From contig OZ023185.1 of assembly GCA_963995505.1 (NCBI GenBank), forward strand, positions 17,991,691-18,055,690: a stretch of 64,000 bases of DNA. Reading direction: 5' to 3'. The translations under genes were made by a program, and so were the position numbers. This DNA comes from Hypericum androsaemum. Taxonomy: Eukaryota; Streptophyta; Magnoliopsida; Malpighiales; Hypericaceae. Positions 53,976 through 64,000 of the stretch are shown one piece after another. A model generated the notes under the pieces. It was not told the origin of the DNA. It did no database searches and was given only the letters and a program-made list of their open reading frames with translations. Position 1 is the first letter of the stretch. Every line of letters starts with the position of its first letter.

Positions 53976-55284
53976 TTATATCATAATTAAGAATAAATTA
54001 TTATTAGTGGGGATAATTAAAGTGGGCCCTGCCTTTCTGGGTTTGGAAGAAAGGAGCTCTGGTGAGATCTTGTAGAGATCCGCATCAACAGGCTTAGGAG
54101 CCTTTGGAGTTGGTGGGCTTGGTGGTAATTTCGCGTCACTTGTTACCCATTTCTGGTGCTTTTTACCCTCCTTGACATTGGGGCGACGCGATTTTGCCTG
54201 CACATATCAATGTTTAAAAAAATACGATCATACTTGAAAATTTTTTGGGTTGTTCTCCAATTCGTTTTAAATATGTTGGAAAAAATTTGTAAAAGAAAGA
54301 TGAAGCGATAAAAACTATGCACCTATATCACGTACAAGAAAAGATATGGAGGCTCCCAATTTCTAAAGCGGCGTCTTTTCATTCTCTTTTTCTTTTACTT
54401 CTTTTTATAAACAAAGCCGGGGAACATTGCAATTAAAAGTCCAAAAAGGCTTAATTAGGTTATTTTACGGCCCACATTAAACATTATCCTTTCCCTTCTT
54501 TTCATGATACTTAGAATCTTCTTTTCCTAAATGTTCTAATATATGGTGATCATCTTATGACTTCACTAATCTAATTTTTTAAAGATAAATATTACATCTA
54601 GTTATAATGCCAAGGATTGAACCCTTGACATCTTGAAGTTAATCAATGCCTATGTGCTAGGCCAAATGTCCGTTGACCCTTCACTAATCTAATTGACTTA
54701 GAATTTTCACACTTATAAAAGATATTACAATCAATGGTGTAATAATATCAACGAAACCAAGGATCATTACAAACTACGAAAGAGACAAGTAATTGGACCC
54801 ATTTTTCTTCATTTGAAGCTTGGTGTTGGCCCCAAGGGAAAAAAAATTAATTTTAGCAAGAAGATGAGCCAAAATTTTAAAAGATTGTCAGTAACAAGTA
54901 ATTATACCACCTAGAAGGATGTATACTTGTAAAAATGAAAAAAAATGTGGCTAATTAATTACCCTTCTGCGGGGGACAACAATCATGGCCGGAGTGATGA
55001 CGTCATTAGCATATAAGTCGCCGGCGACGTACAAGTCCCGGTCCTCGGAGTAGCTGTAACGAAACAAGCCAGCCGTCTGCCTCGCCGTCTCGAAGCACTG
55101 TGTGAAGGGCAGGTCGTTGTTCCAGTCCCAGCTCCCAAACGCTGGCACATGGTAATTCCCCCTCGCATAGTAACACTCCTACATGCACAAACACAACCAT
55201 AGAACCCCGAACTTCCGTCAAAATATTCGGCCAACTACCTTTTAAACACGACCATAGGTTAAGTAATTATTTACTTACCTCCAT
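53976..55284 (-). CDS. RIN4-like / NOI-domain protein, 3 exons
   Basis: Coding exons in order: 55279-55284 (Met-Glu only), 54963-55178 and 53976-54197, phase 0 joins, 147 residues. Exon 2 begins ECYYARGNYHVPAFGSWDW. VPAFGSW (13-19) fits the VPxFGxW cleavage-site consensus recognised by the bacterial protease AvrRpt2, and the NOI core continues with LPFTQCFETARQTAG. Exon 3 has the proline-rich linker PPSPPTPKAPKPVDADLYKI and SPELLSSKPRK, as in NOI proteins. RIN4/NOI proteins are membrane-tethered regulators of immunity and exocytosis. Odd: the family usually ends with lipidated cysteines, whereas this one ends NNNLFLIMI with none. The 6-nt first coding exon is unusual but has an excellent donor (GAG|GTAAGT) and is common in this family. 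A third intron or mis-set end is possible. Confidence 0.82.
54585..54680 (-). repeat. tRNA-like SINE remnant in an intron
   Basis: On the minus strand, TGGCCTAGCACATAGG resembles an A box and GGGTTCAATCCTTGG a B box 42 bp later. It lies inside intron 2 of the RIN4-like gene. No poly-A tail is clear. Confidence 0.4.
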
Positions 55285-56354
55285 TGCAAGTTAAGGAAGA
55301 GGGAGAAGGTAAGAGTGTGGGGTTGGAGCTTGGAGGGCAATCTTTTAAAAGGGAATGGACGGGTAAAGAGGTTGGGATCCAAGGCAATTTAATTGGGGAC
55401 TGGGAGTGGGAAGAGGGGAACAGTGAGGGTGATAACGAAGTTTCACAGTAAGAGGCAGAGAGACAAAGAGGGAGGGCAGAGAGATCGAGAGGGGGAGATA
55501 ATATACCGGAATGAGACGGGCCAATGGCAAAGTGCATGGTATAATAACTCATAAAAATATTTATTGAACCAACTAATTTATGTTCTAATGATTTAGAATT
55601 TTTGAAAGATGAAAAGATCCTCACTACAAGTACTTAACAGTTGTATTTAAGTTGGGTAAAATTTTAGAAAGGTGATAAAACTCTTTTAACAAGTATCTAA
55701 CACTGGTACGTTCCAAAAACTTGAACTTCAGACTAGATTAATTAGAAATACTCAATTGCTTGATAATCAAAGTATCTATTAGTATTCGATATCTATTAGT
55801 TAAAATAAAATAAATTTGATGATAATAATCTAAGTGTACATTGTACAATAAATAAGGTAAGGTTGCTTGCTCTTTGGAATATAAAGTTATTAGGTTTATT
55901 TCCATTTGGCCTTTTCCACATTGTTCTTTTTTTTGTGTTAGTATCTCAGAGTGCAGCAAATAAAAAAGAGCGTCCCTAGATGTCTTCTTTTTCAACTTCC
56001 GAGTTGTTCTTTTGCCTTTATATTTGTTGTGGGTTTTGTGAAAATCAGGTGAGGCTTGTTTGATAAAGTCTACTTAGGCACGTAAAGTGAAATGTTATAA
56101 AAGTTAATTAGAGGCCACAAGGTCGGATTTCAAGAATGTACAAGTCCACTCTATAGAAAAATGATTGGTTAATAACTACTTACTACTAAGCTTGTAGATC
56201 ATCTAACGAAATGTTATTCTAGTTTTAGACTCTAGGCATGCAATTGCATTAAAATTTAGTGACGAGATCTTCATTTGTTTGGCTCCTACTAAGCAAAGTC
56301 GCACTATTAAGTATTGAGTTCTAACAATGACAATAACTTGGAAGAAACCATTTC
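55285..56354. other. Upstream region of the RIN4-like gene and AT-rich spacer
   Basis: A strongly strand-biased GA/CT-rich tract at 55290-55500 (pyrimidine-rich on the minus strand) is probably the 5' UTR or promoter of the RIN4-like gene. The rest is AT-rich with nothing recognised. Confidence 0.5.
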
Positions 56355-56554
56355 NNNNNNNNNNNNNNNNNNNNNNNNNNNNNNNNNNNNNNNNNNNNNN
56401 NNNNNNNNNNNNNNNNNNNNNNNNNNNNNNNNNNNNNNNNNNNNNNNNNNNNNNNNNNNNNNNNNNNNNNNNNNNNNNNNNNNNNNNNNNNNNNNNNNNN
56501 NNNNNNNNNNNNNNNNNNNNNNNNNNNNNNNNNNNNNNNNNNNNNNNNNNNNNN
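56355..56554. other. Assembly gap (200 N)
   Basis: Exactly 200 undetermined bases, a conventional gap size rather than a measured length. Confidence 0.99.
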
Positions 56555-56937
56555 ACGATACCACTGAGTACTAAAGTGGACTTTTCCCAAAAAAGTATGT
56601 CACTTGGAAGAAAGAAATTTGTCAAGATTCAAACTCCTGGTCGATTTAAAATAGTGTCCTAAAATTTATTTGGGTACTAAATAATCCTAGTCAATATCAG
56701 TCCAATGAAAATTGATTCCCATCACACCTCCACCATTTCAAGAAAGCCCCATTAGTTTTTTGTTTATACTACTAATATTCGGAAATAACTGACTAATCAA
56801 GATTTGAGTTGTGTGAAAACTTTGAAAGAGACAAGATTTTTATAATAAATTTTTAATATTGTTAAATTTTTAATGACTCGAATGTGAGAAAACAGATAGA
56901 TGGCCACAAATAAGCTAGTATATTTCCTCTAGATGGG

Positions 56938-58180
56938 GGGTTTTTGCCCAAAATGGTGTTAGAGTAAAGTTTTTTTACAATTTGGTGTTACTGTTAAAAA
57001 AATTTCATATATGGTATTCTTTTTCTAGATCGAAAAAAAAATTTAATTCTCTCTCCTTAGATCGAAATTTTTTTCCGACCTGGATTCAAAATCGAAAAAA
57101 AAATTTTAATTTATATTTTTGTCGCGGATTGAAAAAAAATTTCGACCTAAAAAGAGAAAGGTACATATCGAAATTAATTTTCGATCTACCATGAAATTAG
57201 AGGAAGTAATCACTCCATATCTGGCTAAAAATAGATTTTTGTTACACTTAGCACAATGTTATTTGTATAAATAGATTTTTACAGATATTATTTGTGTACG
57301 GTTATAAAAATTGAAGTTATCTTTAACAAAATTAAAAAATATATATATAAATAGATCTCAATATTGATATATTTTGACACACAATCTGTATTCCAACTTT
57401 TGACGTTACTAAATCGGTCAAATATTAATTTTAAACATATTTTTGACATTCATACACTTTAAATTTGGAGAAGCTATGAACTAAAAAGTTATAGTTATAC
57501 GTCTCACCTTCGCAAAGCAACTTCAATCAACTCAATCGGACTCCGAAAAAAGAAGTTGTGGCTCTCCAACCGAAACTTATGCTCGTAACTCGCTCGACTA
57601 TTAATTTTAAACGTATTTTTGATATTCTTATATTCCAAATTTGGAGATGTCATAAACTAAAAAGTTGTAGATATACGTCTCATCTTCGCAAAGTAACTTT
57701 AATCAACTCAATCGGACTCCGGAATAAGAAGTTGTGGCTTCCCAATCGAAACTCATGCTCGTAACTCGCTCGACTATTGATTTCAAACATATTTTTGACA
57801 TTCTTACACTCCAAATTTGGAGAAATCATGAACTAAAAAGATGTTATATGTCCCACCTTCGCAAAACAACTTAAATCAACTCAATCAGACTCTGGAATAA
57901 AAAGTTAAATCAACTTATAATTGAGTGACCAAAAACGGCCTTTTACCCCAATAATTTTGTGACCTGTACCGAAAATGGCCTTTTACCTTTCTCCTTTTTC
58001 ATGTCCAATTTTTTTTTTAATCTATGACGAAAAGGTAGATCCAATTTTTTTTCGATTTTAATCTCATGTCGAAAAATTTTTTCGATCTAAGGAAAGCGAA
58101 TCAAAAAAAAATTTCGATCTGAAAAAAGAATACCATATTCAAAAAAATTTCAACAGTAATACTATTTTGGACAAAAACCC
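56938..58180. mobile_element. Hairpin-rich Mutator-like element, second copy
   Basis: Ends GGGTTTTTGCCCAAAATGGT (left) and, reversed, GGGTTTTTGTCCAAAATAGT (right) match the element at 19871-20607. Flanks TCTAGATGGG and TCTAGCTGAT match at 7 of 10. Both sub-terminal zones contain repeated TCGAAATTTTTTTCGA-like palindromes; the centre contains a 176-bp tandem repeat absent from the other copy. Confidence 0.7.
57424..57903. repeat. 176-bp tandem repeat, about 2.7 copies
   Basis: Units start at 57424, 57600 and 57776, each beginning ATTRATTTYAAACRTATTTT. They share CTTCGCAAARCAACTT, TCAACTCAATCGGACTC and CTCGTAACTCGCTCGACTAT. The third unit is truncated. Confidence 0.92.
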
Positions 58181-59785
58181 TCTAGCTGATGATGCATATT
58201 CCAATGCACTATTAAAAAAAAGAACGTATCTCCTCTCTTTTTTCCCGGGTTTCTCTCGTTTGGGGACTGAGGTTGTCGGGGTTGTCCATTCTCCAAGCAA
58301 AGACGAAGGCCAAAGATTAACCAAGTTGGGTATTATGATAATCGGTTCCACAGTAAAAAAAAATTTAAAATGATATTATTGGGATAAAAAAAATCACTTT
58401 AGAGATTATCATATAAAAGAGGTTTATTTTTGTACTACAAAAAATTATTTTATCTGTATTCAAGTCACCAAAAATTATAAATAAATTACAATTATTTATT
58501 TGACCACATTCAAGTCTCCAAAAATATATTAATAATAATTAAAATTATTATCTCATAGAAAATAATCATTAGTTACGAAATAGCTAAATCTCGGCTTATA
58601 GCGTCATTCAAATATTACACTCAATTGAAATATATTTTTTGCTGCAAGACGACGATTATAAGGATCATTTGAAGATAATTCAAAAGATGAATGATGATAT
58701 AAAAGTTTCAAACAAGAAAATCTAGCATAAAATTTTCAAATTCGCAAAGTATATAAAAATATATGTATTTATTCAAAAATACCAGTTTGTGCAAAACTTG
58801 AGACCGAGATTTTGTACTAATATTTTCTAAAAAAGTATTAGTTATTACGATAGAAGGTTATTAAATTTTTACACTGATCCCGACTCGGGACCGGGACTTT
58901 TTACCAATTTAGAGAGGTTATCAATTTAGAAGAGATCACTTTACAAAGATTTTACTGTATTATAGTTAATGTGTCAATTCTCACTTTTTACGAAAATTAA
59001 AAAAATTTATTTCGGAGAAAACTAAAGTCCGATTCCGTCTAAAATTAGACCTAAATTTTCTTGACTAAGGGTAGGCTTTTTTTTTTTTGTTTTGAGAAAA
59101 GGGTAGGCTTTTTTGATAGGCAGGCGATGTGTTGTCTTTTTGTTCAACATTTATAACCCCACACGCCTACACAGAACCGGCGAGCCTGGTGCTCTGTGCC
59201 TGCACAACGTTAACTTTTTGCGGATATTGCTTTAACTTTTCGTGAAATCTGGAATTCGAAATTTAATTTTGAAAGGCTGTTAATATTAAATATATGTGAA
59301 GAAAATTTATTTTCATTCAAAAAAATTTATAATTAAATTTATCGGTTAATTTATTTTTGAATACAAAATAATATCAACCAAAAAAATAATATCATTTGTC
59401 ACTAGCAACGTCTAAGGATAGTTTTTCACTTAAAAAGCCCCTTGAAGTTAATTTCCGGTCAACTACCCAACATTATTACCTACCACAATGCTTACGATAG
59501 GTTTAAATTTTAACAAGGCATAATTTTGGATGTAAAAATTTACATTTAAAAAAATGCCAGGAAGAAACGGGGGGAATTTATTACCGGTTGATTTGGATAG
59601 TTAATTCTATCGGTTGACGGACATTTAATTTATAAGGTGGTGCAGTGAAATCTGTGACGTGGGTCGGTCTCACCTTGGGTTTGGGGTTGAGGCAAACAAA
59701 TATATTATTACATAGGAAGCCTGCTCAACGGCTTTAATCATTCCTCTCGTCATGGGTTTTGGATTGAGTTTAATTCGTCCCCATG
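58181..59785. other. Intergenic AT-rich DNA
   Basis: Very AT-rich, no gene or repeat ends recognised. Confidence 0.5.
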
Positions 59786-60104
59786 CAGGAAATTTCATTT
59801 AGACTATCAAATTTTATTAAAAATTGTGTCTATAGATCTGACAGTCATTAAAAATTGTGTCTAAGTATAATGACTTGATCGATATTCGAACCCCTCGTCA
59901 TGGTCTTGTTTTCTTTTGCATGGTCAAGGAACCGGTTTTGGATTGAGTGGGGACAACATAAAAATCATCTCCACTGAAAAAATTTCATTTAGACCGTTAG
60001 ATTTCATTAAAAATTGTGTCTAAAGATCTGAGAGTCATTAAAAATAATGTCTATAAGCATAATGATTTGATCTATTTCAGTGGGGACAACTCTTGTCCCC
60101 ACTG
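59786..60104. repeat. Direct repeat pair with a perfect terminal hairpin
   Basis: About 95 bp around 59790-59885 is repeated at about 59975-60075 (shared TTTCATTTAGAC and ATTAAAAATTGTGTCTA). The block ends in a perfect 12-bp stem, CAGTGGGGACAA (60078-60089) with its complement at 60093-60104 and a 3-nt loop. Confidence 0.75.
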
Positions 60105-61037
60105 AATCCGAACCGGAAAGAACCTGTTTCTTTATTTATGGAACCTGCTGATATATATGTTTTTCTGCAGTAAATGGCATGTCATTCAATATCATTTACA
60201 TTGTTTTTGAGATGTTTCATTTTGTTGTTTGGATGAATAAAGGTACGTAGTTCGAAAATGCATTTGTAGGTTTATTAGTTGTCAATATTGCAAAGATGAT
60301 TTTATACGACTCGAAGTTTCGGATACTAATTCGTTTTTCTAATAGATGTCGAATTTGATTCTCTCTAACGTCAACACGGTTGACAATAAATGGCATGTCG
60401 TTTTTATCAAGTGGGTTAAAGCTGCGGGGTAGGTACAACATTTAATTATCAGATTTCAGTTTAGCACAGTCGCAGTGCTGTTTTCGTTCAGGGAAATTAC
60501 TAATATCAATTTATTATTCAAACTATATTTTTGTTTAAAAGAGTATCCATTTTACCTATTAATTAGCATTCCAACCAACTCACTCTGCGATTTTCTTAAT
60601 CCTGGATTACGTTAAATTTAGATGAAGTGGTCCACGAATTCGGTGATTCATTGATCCTTTTCGTGGAGATTCTTAGCCCAACTATCTGACTAAAGGCCAG
60701 AGCCCACCAAATATTAAGAGTAAAAGACAGAGGATAAAAAGGCTACTTCGTATTCCAGGGGCCCCCATAGCCAACACACATGAACTTCTCCTTTATTCCT
60801 TCACCGTCTTGTCGTTTCCACAACGTTTTATATGGAAACTATTATTAAAAAATCGCTCATAAATAGAACCCGACAGTATAGCAACTGAACCATCTTGAAT
60901 GAACAGAATGGTAACATCACTAGTTGGGCTTTCGTTCTTCCTATACACAGGGGCCTGCCAGATCCAGCGTAATTCGATTACCCAACAAGCAGACTTTTGG
61001 CACAATCAAGAAGATAATCTCCAAGACAATCAACAAA
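60105..61037. other. Intergenic region
   Basis: AT-rich; no gene recognised. Confidence 0.5.
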
Positions 61038-61505
61038 TAAAAAGTTTTTTACACAAAAAATAAAAAATAACATCATCTCACTTATTTTATTCGGGTATTT
61101 ACCAGATTAAACCGGGTTAGATAAAAGTCTAGGTTAATAATTCCACCAAAACAAGACTTCTTAGTTTTCCTTCCCGTATTTTTTCTAAATTTTGGCCTCC
61201 AAAATTTGAAAATTTCCAGGCATTAAAATGGTCATAGATTATCAACTGACCTCACAAATGTCCCAATCTGCCGGTCAATTTCGGTCACAAGACACTGTAA
61301 CAACAAAATGACCCAGAGAGCGGTCTTTGAACTATTAATATTTAATTGGATATTTTCTATGGATGGGTCGACATTGATAATGGTGTGTGACAGTGATATC
61401 TTGAGTAAAATAAAAGATAGAGCAAAAGGAAATGGAAATAATACTTGTGTGCCTTTTTTTTGCTTAAAATCTTTTTCACTAGGAAGGAAATACACATAGC
61501 CCTCC
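61038..61505. repeat. Dispersed duplicate, copy B
   Basis: Partner of 53177-53680. The similarity ends just after AGGAAGGAAATACACATA, where the two flanks diverge. Confidence 0.9.
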
Positions 61506-61683
61506 TGGTGGATTTGAAGGTAACGCAACAACAAAGTTTTCGGTGGGAACCTCTCCCATGGTGAGCCGGTGGCCTTCATAGGTCTACCAGCAGAAGAATT
61601 TGAGAATGCATGGGTGTTGGAAGCAACGGCCACAGCACAGGAGGAGAGAGAAATAGCCCTGATGGTCACCTAGTGTTATTTGT

Positions 61684-62100
61684 CGGAGGTGGTATACTTG
61701 ATTAAGATCTTATAGTCGAGGCAAGAGTTGGACTCTTTCTCTGTAAGATGAGATTGTCCCATATTCAGTGCTTACGGAGCCTCATTTTTTGTCACCTTCG
61801 GAGCCTCTTCCTTCAAGAATCAAACCAGGTTGAGTATCGTCAGGTAGAACAGCATCTTCTGTTGCCACCTCTTGAACTCAGTATCGTTGAACTTGGCCGG
61901 TCTTTCGGCGTGGACAGTTCTCGGGACCGCTGGCACTGGTATTGGTGCAGAGCTTGATGATGCCATCTTCAAGTACACTGATCTCGTCTTACGATTGTTG
62001 TTATTCGGAGGTGGTGTACTTGATTAGGATTTTATAGTCGAAGCAAGAGTTAGACTCTTTCTCCATAAGATGAGATTGCCCTGTATTCAGTGCTTACGGG
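61684..62100. repeat. Direct repeat of about 94 bp flanking the gag fragment
   Basis: 61684-61777 and 62006-62100 are near-identical (GGCAAGAGTTGGACTCTTTC against AGCAAGAGTTAGACTCTTTC; both end TTCAGTGCTTACGG). Confidence 0.85.
61780..61966 (-). pseudogene. Copia gag fragment
   Basis: From an ATG at 61964-61966 the minus strand encodes MASSSSAPIPVP, then RPAKFNDTEFKRWQQKML and FYLTILNL, the N-terminal gag of a plant Copia family, followed by a stop and then FLKEEAPK. Truncated and broken. Its leader continues rightwards through the 94-bp repeat into an LTR-like region. Confidence 0.75.
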
Positions 62101-62930
62101 CTGCGACAATCGTCCCTAAGATACAACGGCTTTTGAACTTCGAGTTCGTAGCACAACGACCCTCGAAGCTTCAGGCGAACCATCCGATATTCGAAACTTT
62201 CTTGAGAGAGGGAGAGAAGAACAACTATTGCTAACGAATACTTATGCAATGAATTGTGGGGTGAGATGCAAATGAGGGGGAGAGGCCTATTTATAGGCTG
62301 TTGGATGAGAGAGAGGTAGGCAGCCCAAAACGTTGCGTCTGTTCGGATGGCAGTCAGGCTGCCCATTCATGCCTTTTTGCCAGCCAAATTGTGCCTCTTC
62401 GGTGGGCATTCTGGATCTCTTTGGCAGGCAACTCTCCGCTCGTGTCCCTTCGGCAGGCATCTGAGCACAGACACTTTTCTGCACTTCTTCGTGACCGTTC
62501 GGTGGTCAAGCCTTCACTCGCACTCCTTCGGCCGTCTGGAAGTTTCTGGGACATTTTGGACCCGTCCAAATTTTTTCAAAATTAAAGGCCCCTCAGCTCC
62601 TCGCGATGATGCGCACGTGCGAAGTGCCAATTGTGACCTGCGTCTAATGCGCCATGTGCACACGTGCGTGCGCATGTGCGTGCTTGTGCTCGTGCTCTAA
62701 TGGTGCTTCGAACCATTCTGGCAGTGGTCCGAGTTGGCTTTCTAGGTGGTCAACTCATTTCCTAGTCAATAAGAAAAATCTTCTTATAAACAAGACAATC
62801 TTTCTTGTTATTTTCAATGTGCTAATGCACTTTCTATTTCCACTTTGGGCTTTTAACTTAGGCCTTCCACTTTGAACTTTGCATTGAACCTTTGGGCCTT
62901 TCCACTTGGACTTTTGCATTGAATATTCAT
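62101..62930 (-). mobile_element. LTR-like region of a Copia element
   Basis: On the minus strand the TATA-like CCTATAAATAGG (62285-62296) lies about 320 bp before the gag ATG, with a CT-rich leader, as in a U3-R-U5 arrangement. I could not define TG/CA borders or a second LTR. Right part (62590-62700) has alternating TGTGCG words. Confidence 0.4.
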
Positions 62931-62939
62931 TCAATTTCC

Positions 62940-63037
62940 CACTTCCGCCTGTTGATGACTGTGTAGGTCGAGAACATCTCCTTGTCTGAGCAGATGTGTC
63001 GGGTTGCCCCTGTGTCAATGACATAAGATATGCAAGC
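62940..63037 (-). pseudogene. Copia protease fragment
   Basis: The minus strand encodes YVIDTGATRHICSDKEMF and STYTVINR: the retroviral-type protease D-T-G and the C-x-H-C-like context of plant Copia. Only about 30 residues remain, and the fragment abuts reverse-transcriptase sequence of opposite orientation. Confidence 0.75.
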
Positions 63038-64000
63038 TGGTCAAGTCACTATACGGACTGAAACAGGCACCAAACAGTGGCATGAGAAATTTGACAAAAT
63101 AATGATGTCAAATGGCTTTAAGATCAATGAGTGTGATAAGTGTGTATACATTAAAGGCACACCTGATGCTTACGTGATTGTATGTCTATATGTAGACAAT
63201 ATGCTAATTACGGGAAGCAGTAATGATCTTATCGTGAAAACTAAGAATATGTTAAAGAACAACTTTGACATGAAAGATATGGGTCTAGCTGACGTCATAC
63301 TAGGGATTAAAATCTCTAGGACGACTGAAGGAATTGTCTTGTCACAATCTCACTACGTTGAGAATGTACTCAAGAAATTTGATGCTTTTTACAAACCTCC
63401 GGCTAAGACTCCGGTAGACCTGAGTCTTCACTTAGCTAAAAATAGAGGGGACCCAGTATCTCAACTGAGATATGCAAGGATCATTGGGAGCCTGATGTAC
63501 TTAACAAATTGTACACGCCCTGATATTGCGTATTCAGTTAGCAAGCTTAGTAGATTCACAAGTAATCCAGGAACAGATCACTGGCTAGCTCTGGAAAGGG
63601 TTCTAAAGTATCTAAAACATACTTTGAACCATGGCATACTATATATAAAATATCCAGCTGTATTGGAAGGATACAGTGATGCGAATTAGATATCGAACAC
63701 TAAAGACTCCAAATCTACCAGTGGTTACGTATTCACCATAGGAGGTAGAGCTGTGTCTTGGAAATCCTCTAAACAAACGTGCATAGCTCGATCCACCATG
63801 GAGTCGGAGTTTATAGCACTAGACAAAGCTGGGGAAGAAGCTGAACGGCTCAGAAACTTCCTAGAGGATATTCTGTGTTGGAACAAGCCTGTGCCCCCTG
63901 TATTGATACACTGTGATAACATGTCTGCAATCGGGAGAGCACAAAGTACAATGTACAATGGTAAGTCTCGACACATCTGTAGGAGATATAACACCGTTAG
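63038..64000 (+). pseudogene. Copia reverse transcriptase / RNase H remnant, runs off the edge
   Basis: Encodes the second half of a Copia reverse transcriptase ([44 protein letters not shown]) and then RNase H ([57 protein letters not shown]). Two lesions: the catalytic YVDD is YVDN (63190-63201), and a TAG at 63687-63689 stands where the SDANW tryptophan is expected. Integrase and the RT N-terminus are missing on the left, where the sequence switches to an inverted protease piece. Non-functional copy of an otherwise well-preserved family. Confidence 0.88.

Noticed and set aside
56203..56662. Open frames crossing the run of N
   Set aside because: They exist only because unknown bases contain no stops.
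57424..57903. CRISPR-like array
   Set aside because: Whole 176-bp units are repeated without unique spacers, and the genome is eukaryotic.
61308..61669. Possible gene in duplicate copy B
   Set aside because: Frames lack domains and the same sequence at 53177-53680 has different frames and stops.

Overview
This window looks like nuclear DNA of a flowering plant, most likely a eudicot. Genes are intron-rich with GT/AG junctions, exons are often GC-rich inside AT-rich surroundings, and the families are plant-specific (STOMAGEN/EPFL9, RABA5, augmin AUG3, YLMG/YggT, CYBDOM). Copia, Mutator-like and LINE elements fill the spaces. The species cannot be told from the sequence. I built the gene models by hand from splice sites and reading phase; every phase closes for the multi-exon genes listed.

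Layout. 0-16 kb is gene-dense: a DOMON + cytochrome b561 protein (+), a 14-exon class-3 lipase fused to a P-loop domain (+), a RABA5 GTPase (-) and a cytosolic asparaginyl-tRNA-synthetase-like protein (-) in which two class II catalytic arginines are replaced. At 17.7-18.9 kb lies a small three-exon gene for the stomatal peptide STOMAGEN/EPFL9 (-). 19-36 kb is mainly transposon territory: several Mutator-like elements with 9-10 bp target duplications, two of them carrying captured gene fragments (a BAM/CLAVATA1-type LRR receptor and a phospholipase A1-II), LINE remnants, and one compact Copia element with both LTRs, PBS and polypurine tract. A dCTP pyrophosphatase-like gene (+) sits in the middle at 27.6-28.6 kb.

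36.6-55.3 kb is gene-rich again: a small basic protein (+), a plastid YggT/YLMG1 protein (+), an HMCES/SRAP abasic-site protein (-) sharing a divergent 339-bp promoter with an organelle-targeted protein of unknown function (+), the 18-exon augmin subunit AUG3 (+), and a RIN4/NOI-domain protein (-). 55-64 kb is repeat-rich: a 200-bp assembly gap, a hairpin-rich element holding a 176-bp tandem repeat, a dispersed duplication of about 0.5 kb, and a rearranged Copia mosaic running off the right edge.

From memory, the order lipase / RABA5b / AsnRS-2 / YLMG1-1 matches Arabidopsis At3g07400-At3g07430 (next to AIR12, At3g07390), and STOMAGEN is next to a CYBDOM gene in Arabidopsis (At4g12970/80). The window may therefore preserve an ancestral gene block later split by polyploidy. 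The genes serve unrelated housekeeping and signalling roles and do not form an operon-like system. The most unusual items are the apparently catalytically impaired synthetase, the lipase/P-loop fusion and the cluster of gene-capturing Mutator-like elements.
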